Shown: in pieces, positions 27,407 through 37,243 of the stretch
Position numbering within the stretch: position 1 is the first letter of the stretch
How the letters are laid out: every line of letters starts with the position of its first letter
Assembly (NCBI RefSeq): GCF_014648995.1
Contig: NZ_BMSE01000001.1
Coordinates: forward strand, 496,001 to 560,000
Source of the DNA: Streptomyces massasporeus
Lineage (GTDB): Bacteria; Actinomycetota; Actinomycetes; Streptomycetales; Streptomycetaceae
DNA length: 64,000 nt
Direction of reading: 5' to 3'
Position numbers and translations under genes: made by a program
Notes under the pieces: generated by a model
What the model saw: the letters and a program-made list of their open reading frames with translations, nothing else
The model's database searches: none
What the model was told of the DNA's origin: nothing

Positions 27407-27441
27407 CCTCTTAGGTGTTTCGGTCGAAGCACTCCCTGCAG
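27407..27441. repeat. Imperfect palindrome (family copy 3)
   Basis: Core GTTTCGGTCGAAGC lies at 27417-27430, followed by ACTCCCTGCAG, which parallels the ACTTCCTGGAC right flank of copy 2. The left flank is eroded. It lies in the 420-bp stretch (27335-27754) that has no convincing gene apart from these repeats. Confidence 0.75.
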
Positions 27442-27462
27442 TCGCGTACGGAGCGAGTGAGT

Positions 27463-27501
27463 GTGTCCACGAAGTGGTTCGGGCGAAACCGGTCCCTGTA
27501 C
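27463..27501. repeat. Imperfect palindrome (family copy 4)
   Basis: The left arm GTGTCCACGAAGT matches copy 2 (GTGTCCAGGAAGT) at all but one position. The core is GGTTCGGGCGAAAC (27476-27489) and the right side CGGTCCCTGTAC is partly degraded. A short separate dyad CGGGAC-GAC-GTCCCG follows at 27509-27523. Confidence 0.8.
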
Positions 27502-27754
27502 TCCCGTTCGGGACGACGTCCCGCACCGCAGGGGTACGCCACGGGCCAGCAGCAACGGGAGGCGCCGGGGGCGGCTCGTACGTCGCCGGCCGACCGAGCG
27601 CAGAATCGGCACGTACCTGAACAACCCGCTGATATCTGTCAGGCACAATCGCCCCGGGCTACATGACCAACATGCCTGTCTCGAAATCTGCGACCGCGAT
27701 AGCCGACGATCCCGACTGGACGCCCGTCATGCGCGGCAGCTCGACGAGGCCACC

Positions 27755-28027
27755 GTGTGGATGCTCAACAACGCCGCGACGTACGCCGGCAGCTGGCCAA
27801 ACTCCCGCATCTTCCGGTTCGCCATCGACTACGCCGGTCACGCGCGTGCGGTCGTGCTGTCCGGACGGGAGGAGGCCACCAAGGTGGAGCTGCTGCTTGC
27901 GCTGTACGTGCCGGTTCAGCGGCAGTTCTTCGGGTGGCCCTGGTCGCGTGCCCGGCACGCCGTCGCCGATCACCGCGCTTTTGCCGAGACCATCGCCCGC
28001 ATCAGTGGCGAGCCCAGCACCCCCTAG
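27755..28027 (+). CDS. Small hypothetical protein, possibly frameshifted at its N-terminus
   Basis: From GTG 27755 (or ATG 27761) the frame gives about 90 aa, beginning VWMLNNAATYAGSWPNSR and containing VELLLALYVPVQRQFFGWPW. Codon bias is good. Upstream, a plausible N-terminus (ATG 27663, MTNMPVSKSATAIADDPDW) lies in a different frame and would need a single-base shift near 27735 to join. The gene may therefore be a recent pseudogene. The family is unknown. Confidence 0.45.
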   Translation: MWMLNNAATYAGSWPNSRIFRFAIDYAGHARAVVLSGREEATKVELLLALYVPVQRQFFGWPWSRARHAVADHRAFAETIARISGEPSTP

Positions 28028-28066
28028 CAGGGCAGACGACCGGGCTCCGGGCGCGAGGCGACATGA

Positions 28067-28098
28067 CGGTGGGCGGGACCAACTGGTCCCGCCCACCG
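28067..28098. terminator. Bidirectional hairpin terminator
   Basis: A perfect 15-bp stem (CGGTGGGCGGGACCA with its complement) and a 2-nt loop lie between convergent genes ending at 28027 and 28111. Confidence 0.8.
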
Positions 28099-28110
28099 TT
28101 GCTATGAAGC

Positions 28111-28674
28111 TCAGCGAAGCTGTGGAGGCTTCCGGGGCGGTGGGACAGCCGGAAGGATCTCCCACAGTGGTCGCCCGCCCCGGGCCCATTGCTCTAGCAC
28201 GCGCCGGTCGACCAGGTGCAGGCGCTGCTGCCGGGCGAAGTCGCGGGCAGGCCCGGAGATTCCTGCGTTGGTCACCATCACGACGACGTCGCCGCCGTGC
28301 ACCGGCCGGCCGGTGCCGTTGAGCGTCTGCAGTTCCGGAGTACCGACAGCCGAGCCGTCCAGCCCCTTCCTGCGGTGCTTGCACTGGATCACCCACAACC
28401 GGCCGAGCGGATCGTGCCCCTTCACGTCGGCGCCGAGGTCGCCCCGGCCGCCGCAGCGCAGCGCGTCGCGGGAGCCGTCCCGGGCCAACAGGTCACGTAT
28501 GGCGATCTCGAAGGCGCTGTGGTGCATGGCGTCGAACTGGCCGAGCGAGTAGGTCAGGCCCTCGACCCGCAGCTGCGCGGACCGCATCTGGTCAATCTGC
28601 CGGTAGATCCAGCCCGCGAGGGCGAGAAGCGCCAGCAGGCCGAGCACGACCAGGACCCACCAGTGCGCCCACAC
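28111..28674 (-). CDS. Membrane-anchored Mrr-like restriction endonuclease
   Basis: This 187-aa protein has one N-terminal transmembrane helix (about residues 5-25, VLVVLGLLALLALAGWIY). A PD-(D/E)XK nuclease domain of the Mrr/restriction-endonuclease type follows. It has FEIAIRDLLARDG, then GGRGDLGADVKG with the metal-binding Asp, then WVIQCKHRRKG providing the QxK, then VVVMVTNAGISGPARDFA. The start is GTG at 28674, just after the stop of a tiny upstream frame. Mrr-type enzymes cut modified DNA. The membrane anchor suggests action at the cell boundary, though this is inferred. It lies in the inserted mosaic. Confidence 0.78.
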   Translation of the reverse strand: MWAHWWVLVVLGLLALLALAGWIYRQIDQMRSAQLRVEGLTYSLGQFDAMHHSAFEIAIRDLLARDGSRDALRCGGRGDLGADVKGHDPLGRLWVIQCKHRRKGLDGSAVGTPELQTLNGTGRPVHGGDVVVMVTNAGISGPARDFARQQRLHLVDRRVLEQWARGGRPLWEILPAVPPPRKPPQLR

Positions 28675-28677
28675 CCA

Positions 28678-28800
28678 CTATCCGACCTTGACCAGCATCA
28701 ATCCGACTACCACGAGCCCGCCCAGCGCGATGAGCAGCTCGTCGCTCTTGCGCCGCCGCCGACGCGGGCTCACCGACAGGCCCCCGCCGCCACGGTGCAC
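28678..28800 (-). CDS. Very small membrane peptide upstream of the Mrr-like gene
   Basis: From GTG 28800 the frame gives 40 aa: a basic segment (SPRRRRRKSDE) followed by one hydrophobic helix (LLIALGGLVVVGLMLVKVG). The stop is 3 bp before the nuclease start, which suggests coupling. A longer frame to 28980 is possible but less convincing. It may be a leader or partner of the nuclease. No gene was seen in 28801-29097. Confidence 0.4.
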   Translation of the reverse strand: MHRGGGGLSVSPRRRRRKSDELLIALGGLVVVGLMLVKVG

Positions 28801-29097
28801 GGCGTCCCGCACACACCCGGGCCAGTGTGATCGACGTCTTCGTATCCCCTGTTCCCGGGCACATCTCCCCCTCGTCCGCAGCTCCCCGCCGCTCTCATGA
28901 CAGCACCCGGCGCTGACAGTCGGCCCGCCGTCGGGATCACCCGTCTGAAAAGCGCTGGCCGACGCCCAACGCCTGCGCACGGTCGTTGAGTTGGCCGCCC
29001 TGGACTGTCAGTGCCGGTCGCTACTGTCGAATGCTGCGCCGAGTAACACCCGGCCCCGCCTGGGGGCACTGCCCCCATTCACCGCCGAGGACCGCCC

Positions 29098-29463
29098 GTG
29101 ACCTACGTACGCCCCCACTACCGCCGCGACGGCACCTACGTCAAAGGCCACAACCGCCGCACCCGGCCGCGCACCGCACAGCCCCGCACGGCACCCCGAC
29201 GCGCCACCCCGAGGCCCCGCCCGGTCCCCACCGGACCGACAACCTACGTCCGCCCCTACTACCGCGCCGACGGTACCCGCGTGCGCGGGCATAACCGGTC
29301 CATCAGCCCGCGCACCATCGCCGCGGTCGCGGGCACCGGGAGCGGAGGTCTGCTACTGCTCCTGTTACTGCTGGCCCTGGCTGGCGGACCGGGAACCAGC
29401 AGCAAGGCACCGGCCGGCACCACCCCTTCGCAGTCGGCGTCGATCCCGGCCGCTCCCCGTTGA
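29098..29463 (+). CDS. Small protein with duplicated YVRPxYRxDGT-VxGHNR motif and a TM helix
   Basis: A GTG start gives 121 aa. Two copies of a motif are visible: TYVRPHYRRDGTYVKGHNRR at residues 2-21 and TYVRPYYRADGTRVRGHNRS about 46 residues later, joined by an Arg/Pro/Thr-rich linker. A hydrophobic helix (GGLLLLLLLLALAGG, about residues 84-98) and a Ser/Ala/Pro-rich tail follow. The motif resembles short repeats seen in actinobacterial and phage-borne proteins, but I know no function. It lies in the inserted mosaic and ends before a strong terminator. Confidence 0.6.
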   Translation: MTYVRPHYRRDGTYVKGHNRRTRPRTAQPRTAPRRATPRPRPVPTGPTTYVRPYYRADGTRVRGHNRSISPRTIAAVAGTGSGGLLLLLLLLALAGGPGTSSKAPAGTTPSQSASIPAAPR

Positions 29464-29487
29464 TGGGACTCATCCCGCGCAGCAAGC

Positions 29488-29538
29488 AGACACAGCACAG
29501 GGCCCCGGACGGCGAATCGTCCGGGGCCCTATGCTGTC
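29488..29538. terminator. Strong hairpin terminator
   Basis: A 13-bp perfect stem AGGGCCCCGGACG (29499-29511) pairs with 29518-29530 around the loop GCGAAT. It is extended by imperfect pairing of AGACACAGCAC with ATGCTGTCT. It serves the gene ending at 29463 and perhaps the opposite strand. Confidence 0.85.
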
Positions 29539-29544
29539 TGCAGG

Positions 29545-29757
29545 TCAGTCCGCGCGTTCGTAGCGGACGACGGCTTCCGCCACGTCCCGCTCCTGCCTCG
29601 CCTTGCCGATCGCGTCGTCCAGCGCCATACGGCGACGGCAACCATGGCCACTGACACCGAGGACCAATCCGGCCAACTCCCCCAGTACGGGGGCGATCCG
29701 GACATTCGGGGACGCATTCCGGCCCGGGCACTGTAAAGCAGCTTGCCATGTAAACCG
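29545..29757 (-). other. Uncertain reading frame, possible gene remnant
   Basis: On the minus strand an open frame ending at 29545 reads VLGELAGLVLGVSGHG and then MALDDAIGKARQERDVAEAV. It looks coding by composition but has no proper start or ribosome site. It may be the last part of a small gene cut by the rearrangement next to the transposase remnant. Confidence 0.3.
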
Positions 29758-29820
29758 TCTTACAGCACCGTCGTTGTGTGAGTACGTGACGAGACGAAGT
29801 GATGGCCGCACTGCGGGACT

Positions 29821-30330
29821 GGTCGACTTCCGGGCGAGCGCGTGGCGGCCCTCCTGGAGGTTGGCCTGCGCCTTGACGGGGTCGGCCGCCCGTCCCTCGA
29901 CAGCATCCGGATCACGTCGTTCGCGCGCACGGCGCCGGTGTGGATGGAGCCGATAATCCGCAGGATGTCCTCCCACTGCCGTTCGATCCGGGCGAGATCG
30001 ACCCGACCACGGGCGGCGTCGGTGAAGGCGCCGTAGTCGGCGGTACGGTCGATGCGCCACATCTTCTGGTCCGGCAGGTCGGCGAGCTGCGGCGCGTACG
30101 CGAACCCGGCCAGGATGAGGAGTCCGAAGACGATGTCGCTGTACGAGGCGGTGTCCGTGACGATCGTCTCCGGGCGCTTGCCGCCGTCCCGGTCGTAGAG
30201 GACGTCCAGCACTTACAGCGAGTCGCGCGGGGCGCCGGCCACCACCTTCCCTCCCAGTCCCGCCGCCTGGTCGTTGATCATGTTCAGCCACGTCGCGCCA
30301 CCCCGGCGCCCGAAGTACTTGGGGTTGCGG
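29821..30330 (-). pseudogene. Tn3-family transposase remnant
   Basis: Read from 30330 downward: NPKYFGRRGGATWLNMINDQ, KVVAGAPRDSL, then TAA where Tyr is expected (30213-30215). The same frame continues VLDVLYDRDGGKRPETIVTD, SDIVFGLLILAGF, LADLPDQKMWRIDRTADYG and IIGSIHTGAVRANDVIRML. These are the conserved catalytic-region blocks of Tn3-family DDE transposases. Near 29880 a deletion changes frame and the piece NLQEGRHALARK follows. The N-terminal two thirds are absent, cut at the crotonase junction. The gene is inactivated by truncation, a nonsense codon and an out-of-frame deletion. Confidence 0.88.
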
Positions 30331-30492
30331 CGCTCCGACCGGGCCTCCGTCCTGGACCAGGAGGGCCTGGACGAACCGGCCGCGCTGCACGCCGAGTTCC
30401 GGCACGGCGCGGGCGTCCTCGCCGAAAGCCTCGAAGGAGCCGCCCGGTTCGCCTCCGGCGAGGGCCGGCACGGGTCGTTCACGGACCAGTGA
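30331..30492 (+). pseudogene. Enoyl-CoA hydratase (crotonase), 3' fragment
   Basis: The frame reads RSDRASVLDQEGLDEPAAL, then GAGVLAESLEGAARFASGEG, then RHGSF and stop at 30492. This is the standard C-terminal end of a crotonase and fits as the continuation of the fragment ending at 25519. Together they give about 230 residues against a usual 255, so about 25 codons were lost at the junction. The fragment has no start of its own. Confidence 0.85.
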
Positions 30493-30726
30493 GCGAGCCG
30501 GGCGTGACAGCACGTCATGTGCAGTAACTCACCCTCCGCTCACCCCCGTCTCCGGTACGGAACCCCGTACGGGATACGGCAGGATGAACGATCGTGCCGA
30601 CCGCAGGTCAGGGTGGTCGGGCACCTTCGGACATCCCGGAAGACGAGCAGGTGACGACGTGACGAAACTTCACATCCGGCCGCCGGTGACGGCGTTCGCG
30701 GCAGCTCCCCGCCCCGGAGGTGACCG

Positions 30727-31824
30727 GTGAACCGGGCACTCACCGTGGACGATCTGCTGTTCGCCGGCATCGCCCTCGGCTCGGGCCTGCTGGCGGCGTT
30801 CGCGCTGCGCATCCTGCTGCGCTGGCTGGGCGGGCACGCAGACCGCACCCGCTGGACCGGCGACGACGTCATCGTGCACGCGCTGCGGGCCGTGGTGCCC
30901 TGGGCCGCGGTCGTGGGCGGCGTGGCGGGCGCGGCGGCGGTGCTGCCGCTGACCCGCACGGTGCAGCACACCACCAACCAGGTGCTCACCGTGCTGCTCA
31001 TCTTCGTCGCGACGGTGTCGGCGGCCCGGGTCGTGACCGGGCTGGTGCGCACGGTCACGCAGTCCCGCTCCGGGGTCGCCGGTTCGGCCACGATCTTCGT
31101 CAACATCACCCGGATCCTGGTCCTGGCGATCGGCTTCCTGGTGGTGCTCCAGACCCTGGGCATCTCCATAGCGCCGCTGCTCACCGCCCTGGGGGTCGGC
31201 GGTCTCGCGGTGGCGCTGGCGCTTCAGGACACCCTCGCCAACCTCTTCGCGGGCATCCACATCCTTGCCTCCAAGACGGTCCAGCCCGGCGACTACATCA
31301 AGCTCAGCAGCGGCGAGGAGGGCTACGTCGAGGACATCAACTGGCGGCAGACGACGATCCGCAACCTGTCCAACAACCTCATCGTGCTCCCCAACGGCCA
31401 GCTCGCGCAGGCGAACATGACCAACTTCATGCGCCCCGAGGAGCAGCTGACCGTCCTGGTCCAGGTCGGGGTGGCCTACGACAGCGACCTGGAGCACGTG
31501 GAGCGGGTGACCAACGAGGTCATCGCCGAGACGATGACCCAGGTCGAAGGCGCGGTGCCGGACCACGAGCCGATCATCCGGTTCCACACCTTCGGCGACT
31601 CGCGCATCGGCTTCACCGTCATCCTGGGCGTGGGCGAGTTCAGCGACCAGTACCGGATCAAGCACGAGTTCATCAAGCGCCTGCACAAGCGCTACCGCGC
31701 GGAGGGCATCCGCATCCCCGCCCCGGCCCGGACGGTGGCGCTCCAGCAGGGCGGGGTCGTCATCCCGCAGCAGCGGACCGGCGAGATCGAGCCGGGCGGG
31801 CTGAGCACCGCCCGGTTCGACTGA
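30727..31824 (+). CDS. MscS-family mechanosensitive channel
   Basis: A GTG start (GGAGGTG upstream) gives 365 aa. Four hydrophobic segments occupy about residues 10-160. The pore-lining region is ALGVGGLAVALALQDTLANL, followed by GIHILASKTVQPGDYIKL and the beta domain NLIVLPNGQLAQANMTNF. A cytoplasmic alpha/beta domain follows (to about residue 340). The family releases solutes on hypo-osmotic shock. It runs convergent with the M1 peptidase gene, with a shared hairpin terminator. The crotonase remnant upstream is unrelated in function. Confidence 0.92.
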   Translation: MNRALTVDDLLFAGIALGSGLLAAFALRILLRWLGGHADRTRWTGDDVIVHALRAVVPWAAVVGGVAGAAAVLPLTRTVQHTTNQVLTVLLIFVATVSAARVVTGLVRTVTQSRSGVAGSATIFVNITRILVLAIGFLVVLQTLGISIAPLLTALGVGGLAVALALQDTLANLFAGIHILASKTVQPGDYIKLSSGEEGYVEDINWRQTTIRNLSNNLIVLPNGQLAQANMTNFMRPEEQLTVLVQVGVAYDSDLEHVERVTNEVIAETMTQVEGAVPDHEPIIRFHTFGDSRIGFTVILGVGEFSDQYRIKHEFIKRLHKRYRAEGIRIPAPARTVALQQGGVVIPQQRTGEIEPGGLSTARFD

Positions 31825-31845
31825 GGCGCGCCGGCGCGGACCAGG

Positions 31846-31884
31846 GGCGCCTCGGCCGAGGCACGCGGGCCCGGCCGAGGCGCC
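31846..31884. terminator. Bidirectional hairpin terminator
   Basis: A perfect 13-bp stem GGCGCCTCGGCCG (31846-31858) pairs with 31872-31884 across a 13-nt loop. It lies between the convergent mscS-like and M1 peptidase genes. Confidence 0.85.
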
Positions 31885-31892
31885 CCGGTGTG

Positions 31893-33437
31893 TCACAGCG
31901 TCGCGGAGTTCTCGTGGTGGTGGCTGTCCCTCCGGTCGCGCGGCGCCGAGAGGGACGCCTTCACCGGCGTCACCGTCCAGTCCGGGTGCCCCGGCATCCG
32001 CGGCGTCTTCGTGCCGTACAGCCAGTCCCGCAGGAAGCCGGTGAGGTCCTGGCCGGAGACCTCGGAGGCGACGGCGATGTAGTCCTGCGTGGAGGCGGTG
32101 GAGTCGCGGTACCGCTCAAGGAACGCGCGCTCCAGGGCCGTGAAGGCCGCCTCGCCGACCTGCTGCCGCAGCGCGTACAGCACGAGCACGCCGCCGAGGT
32201 AGCGCTGGCTGTCGAACAGGTTGGCCGCGTTGGGCGCCGCCACCGGCCCGGAGTCGCGACGCCACTGGTCGCCCTGGGCGTAGGTGTGCTTCATGCGGGC
32301 TTCCAGCGTGGTCAGGCCCAGCGAGTCCGCCCAGCCGCGCTCGTAGCGGTACAGCAGCCCGTAGAAGTCGGCGTGGCCCTCGTTCAGCCACAGGTCGGCC
32401 CAGGTGGCGGGGCTGACGCTGTTGCCGAAGTAGGAGTGGACCAGCTCGTGCATCATGTGCGAGCCGATCTTGCTCTCCTCCTGGAGGAGGTAGTTCGGCT
32501 TGTAGAGCGTGAGGGTCTGGGTCTCCAGGCCGGTGAAGTCGAAGGCGTTCGAGGCGTCGTTGTTGCAGGGCAGCAGGCCGTACGTCTCGAAGGGGTACGC
32601 GCCGAGCCGCTGCTCGACCCACGCCACCAGGGCCGGGGTGAGCGCCAGGGCCGGTTCCAGCGCGGTGGCCCGGGCGACGGGGACCACGTCCCGCAGCGGC
32701 AGCCCGTGCGGGCCCTGCCGGTCCTTGATCACGTAGTCGCCGACGGTGATCTGCACCACCTCGGTGGCGATCGGCGAGCGGGAGCGGTACGTGTACGCGG
32801 TGCGGTCGCCGGACAGCTGCTCGGTACGCTCCAGCCGGCCGCTGGCGACGCCGCGCAGCCCGGCGGGCACGGTCAGGCGGAAGGTGAAATCGGCCTTGTC
32901 GGAGGGATGGTCGTTGCAGGGGAAGACGGTGTGCGCCAGGTCCGGCTGGCAGCACACCGCGAATCCGTCCGGGGTGGCCACCCAGCCGCCGGCGGGCGGC
33001 GGGGTCCGGCGCGGGTCGGCGCCGTAGGTCACCGACACCGTGGCCCGGGCCTTCGCCGCGAGCGGCCGGACGGGGGTGACCCGCAGCTTCTCGGCCACCT
33101 GCTCGAAGGCGGCCGTGCGGCCGTCGACCCGGACGGAGCGTATGTCCAGGCCGCGCGCGTCCAGGGAGAGGCGGCTGAGGGCCTGGGTGGTACGGATGGT
33201 CAGGGTCGCGGTGGCCTCGACGAGCTTGGTCGTGGCGTCGTACGCGAAGTCGAGGTGGTAGGCCGAGACGCGGTATCCGTCATTGCCGAGGGCGGGGTAG
33301 ACGGGGTCGCCGAGGGTCTCGGGGCCCGGGCCGGCGCCGGTCCGGCCGGCCGCCTGGGCCGGGATCCCCGTGGTCAGAGCCGCCGCCGTGCCGAGAAGGG
33401 CAACCGCCGGGGCCGTCACTCTGGTGCGATATCTCAT
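31893..33437 (-). CDS. Secreted M1-family zinc aminopeptidase
   Basis: An ATG at 33437 gives 514 aa starting MRYRTRVTAPAVALLGTAAA, a Sec signal peptide with cleavage near AQAAG. The longer open frame to 33644 is rejected because it lacks the signal at its start. The M1 architecture is clear: an N-terminal beta domain, then HELVHSYFGN (HExxH) followed by WLNEGHADF, whose Glu is the third zinc ligand. It should remove N-terminal residues from peptides outside the cell. The usual M1 GAMEN motif is not evident; the region before the zinc site reads LLPCNNDASNAFDFTGLE. It may thus be a divergent M1 member. Confidence 0.85.
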   Translation of the reverse strand: MRYRTRVTAPAVALLGTAAALTTGIPAQAAGRTGAGPGPETLGDPVYPALGNDGYRVSAYHLDFAYDATTKLVEATATLTIRTTQALSRLSLDARGLDIRSVRVDGRTAAFEQVAEKLRVTPVRPLAAKARATVSVTYGADPRRTPPPAGGWVATPDGFAVCCQPDLAHTVFPCNDHPSDKADFTFRLTVPAGLRGVASGRLERTEQLSGDRTAYTYRSRSPIATEVVQITVGDYVIKDRQGPHGLPLRDVVPVARATALEPALALTPALVAWVEQRLGAYPFETYGLLPCNNDASNAFDFTGLETQTLTLYKPNYLLQEESKIGSHMMHELVHSYFGNSVSPATWADLWLNEGHADFYGLLYRYERGWADSLGLTTLEARMKHTYAQGDQWRRDSGPVAAPNAANLFDSQRYLGGVLVLYALRQQVGEAAFTALERAFLERYRDSTASTQDYIAVASEVSGQDLTGFLRDWLYGTKTPRMPGHPDWTVTPVKASLSAPRDRRDSHHHENSATL

Positions 33438-33492
33438 GGTCCGCTTTCGCTCGGACGGCCGGGTGGTCAGGTCCGGCCGTGGCTTGGAGTGA

Positions 33493-35844
<2,352 letters not shown>

Positions 35845-35868
35845 CGCTCCGGGCCCCTTCGGCCCGCT

Positions 35869-35910
35869 GACTCCGCCCCGGCCGGCACAGCGCCCGGCCG
35901 GGGCGGAGTC
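35869..35910. terminator. Terminator after icd
   Basis: A perfect 17-bp stem GACTCCGCCCCGGCCGG (35869-35885) pairs with 35894-35910 around an 8-nt loop. It lies between icd and the convergent DUF5713 gene. Confidence 0.9.
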
Positions 35911-35932
35911 GTATGCGCTCCTCCCCCGGACC

Positions 35933-36274
35933 TCACCACTCCCGCGTGGCGATCAGCTCCTCCACGTCCGCGTCCGGGAAGCCGTACGCGGACGCGACGA
36001 AGGCGAAGTCCTCGGCTATCTCCTCCCGCGCCACCGTCTCGATCTCGCTGCCCGCCGCCTCGAACGCGGCCTCCAGGTCGTTGAACTCCTCCGTGGCCGC
36101 CTGCGTCAGCGCGTACAGCGCGGCGAGGCCGGCGGGGCGCTCCCGCTCGATGCGCTCGCACAGGGCGAGCAGGACGGCGCGGCCGCGGTCCAGCACGTGG
36201 TCCGGGTAGTAGCCGTCGTCGTACAGGCCCCGGAGGAACGGATGGGTGCTCACCCGCTGGTTGCTGATCGGCAT
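35933..36274 (-). CDS. DUF5713-like small protein
   Basis: This 113-aa protein starts MPISNQRVSTHPFLRGLYDD. The N-terminal YYPDHVLDRG, the helical LYALTQAATEEFNDLE and the C-terminal DFAFVASAYGFPDADVEEL match what I remember of the DUF5713 family (moderate certainty). It is acidic, cytoplasmic and has no signal or membrane helix. Function is unknown. It is divergent from the N-formylglutamate amidohydrolase gene, separated by 81 bp. Confidence 0.65.
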   Translation of the reverse strand: MPISNQRVSTHPFLRGLYDDGYYPDHVLDRGRAVLLALCERIERERPAGLAALYALTQAATEEFNDLEAAFEAAGSEIETVAREEIAEDFAFVASAYGFPDADVEELIATREW

Positions 36275-36355
36275 GGCGTCCTCGGCCTCGATGGTCGGTC
36301 GATGTGGCACCTTGATCCTGCCGGACACCACTGACAACGCCCCTGGAGCCGCCTC

Positions 36356-37144
36356 GTGACCGATGCCCCGCCGCCCTTCGAGCTGCTGCCCGGGGCCGGG
36401 CGGTCCCCGGTGATCCTCCATGTGCCGCACGCCGCGCGGGAGATACCACGGAGCGTGCGCGCGGGAATCGCGCTCGGCGACGAGGAACTGGCGCGGGAGC
36501 TGGACCACATCACGGACGCGCACACGGACCGGATCGCCGAGGTCGCGGCCGGGCTGGCCGGCGTCGCACCGTGGCGGTTCGTCAACCGGCTGTCGCGGCT
36601 GGTCGTCGACCCGGAGCGGTTCCCGGACGAGCGGGAGGAGATGCTCGCCGTCGGGATGGGGGCGGTGTACACGCGGACCACGCACGGCGACGCGCTGCGG
36701 TCCGAGGGCGTCGAGGCCGGGCCGCTCGTCGAGCGGTACTTCCTGCCCTACGCGCGGGCGATGACCGAGGCCGTGGCGGACCGGCTGGCGGCCACCGGCC
36801 GGGCCGTGATCATCGACGTGCACTCCTACCCGAGCCGGAGACTGCCCTACGAGCTGCACGGGGAGGGGCCCCGCCCGGCGGTCTGTCTCGGCACCGACTC
36901 CTTCCACACGCCTCCCGCGCTGCTGGACGCCGCCCGGGAGGCGTTCGGGGAGACGGAGCTCGACACGCCGTTCAGCGGGACCTACGTTCCCCTGGAGTTC
37001 TACGGGAAGCGGCCCGAGGTGAGCGCGCTCATGGTGGAGATCCGCCGGGACACCTACATGACCGAGCCGGGCGGCCCCGCCGGGCCCGGGCTGGAACGGC
37101 TCGGCGGGGCACTGGCCGAGCTGGTCGACGCCGTGTCCCGCTGA
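36356..37144 (+). CDS. N-formylglutamate amidohydrolase family protein
   Basis: A GTG start gives 262 aa. The N-terminal VILHVPHAAREIP, the LDHITDAHTDRI stretch, VIIDVHSYPS and the late VEIRRDTYM are the conserved blocks of the HutG-type N-formylglutamate amidohydrolase family, with His/Asp/Glu residues that hold a divalent metal. The usual reaction releases formate from N-formyl-L-glutamate at the end of histidine degradation. No hut genes are nearby, so the true substrate is uncertain. Confidence 0.82.
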   Translation: MTDAPPPFELLPGAGRSPVILHVPHAAREIPRSVRAGIALGDEELARELDHITDAHTDRIAEVAAGLAGVAPWRFVNRLSRLVVDPERFPDEREEMLAVGMGAVYTRTTHGDALRSEGVEAGPLVERYFLPYARAMTEAVADRLAATGRAVIIDVHSYPSRRLPYELHGEGPRPAVCLGTDSFHTPPALLDAAREAFGETELDTPFSGTYVPLEFYGKRPEVSALMVEIRRDTYMTEPGGPAGPGLERLGGALAELVDAVSR

Positions 37145-37243
37145 GCCGGCCGGGCGGTGATGCGGGGCCCCGGCCGGGTGGCTGGGCCCCGGGGTCCGGT
37201 CACTCTGCCCTCCGGCCCGTGACTCAGCCTCCCGGCCCGGTGA

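Larger units (their letters stand above)
25520..30330. mobile_element. Mosaic insertion splitting the crotonase gene
   Basis: About 4.8 kb separates the two crotonase pieces. It holds gene fragments, two small membrane protein genes, four related palindromes, an Mrr-like nuclease, a repeat-motif membrane protein and a decayed Tn3-family transposase whose cut end abuts the right junction. About 25 codons of crotonase are missing at the junction. No integrase, target duplication or clean terminal repeat was found, so the element is a degraded or composite island. The boundaries are accurate to about 10 bp on both sides. Confidence 0.7.
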
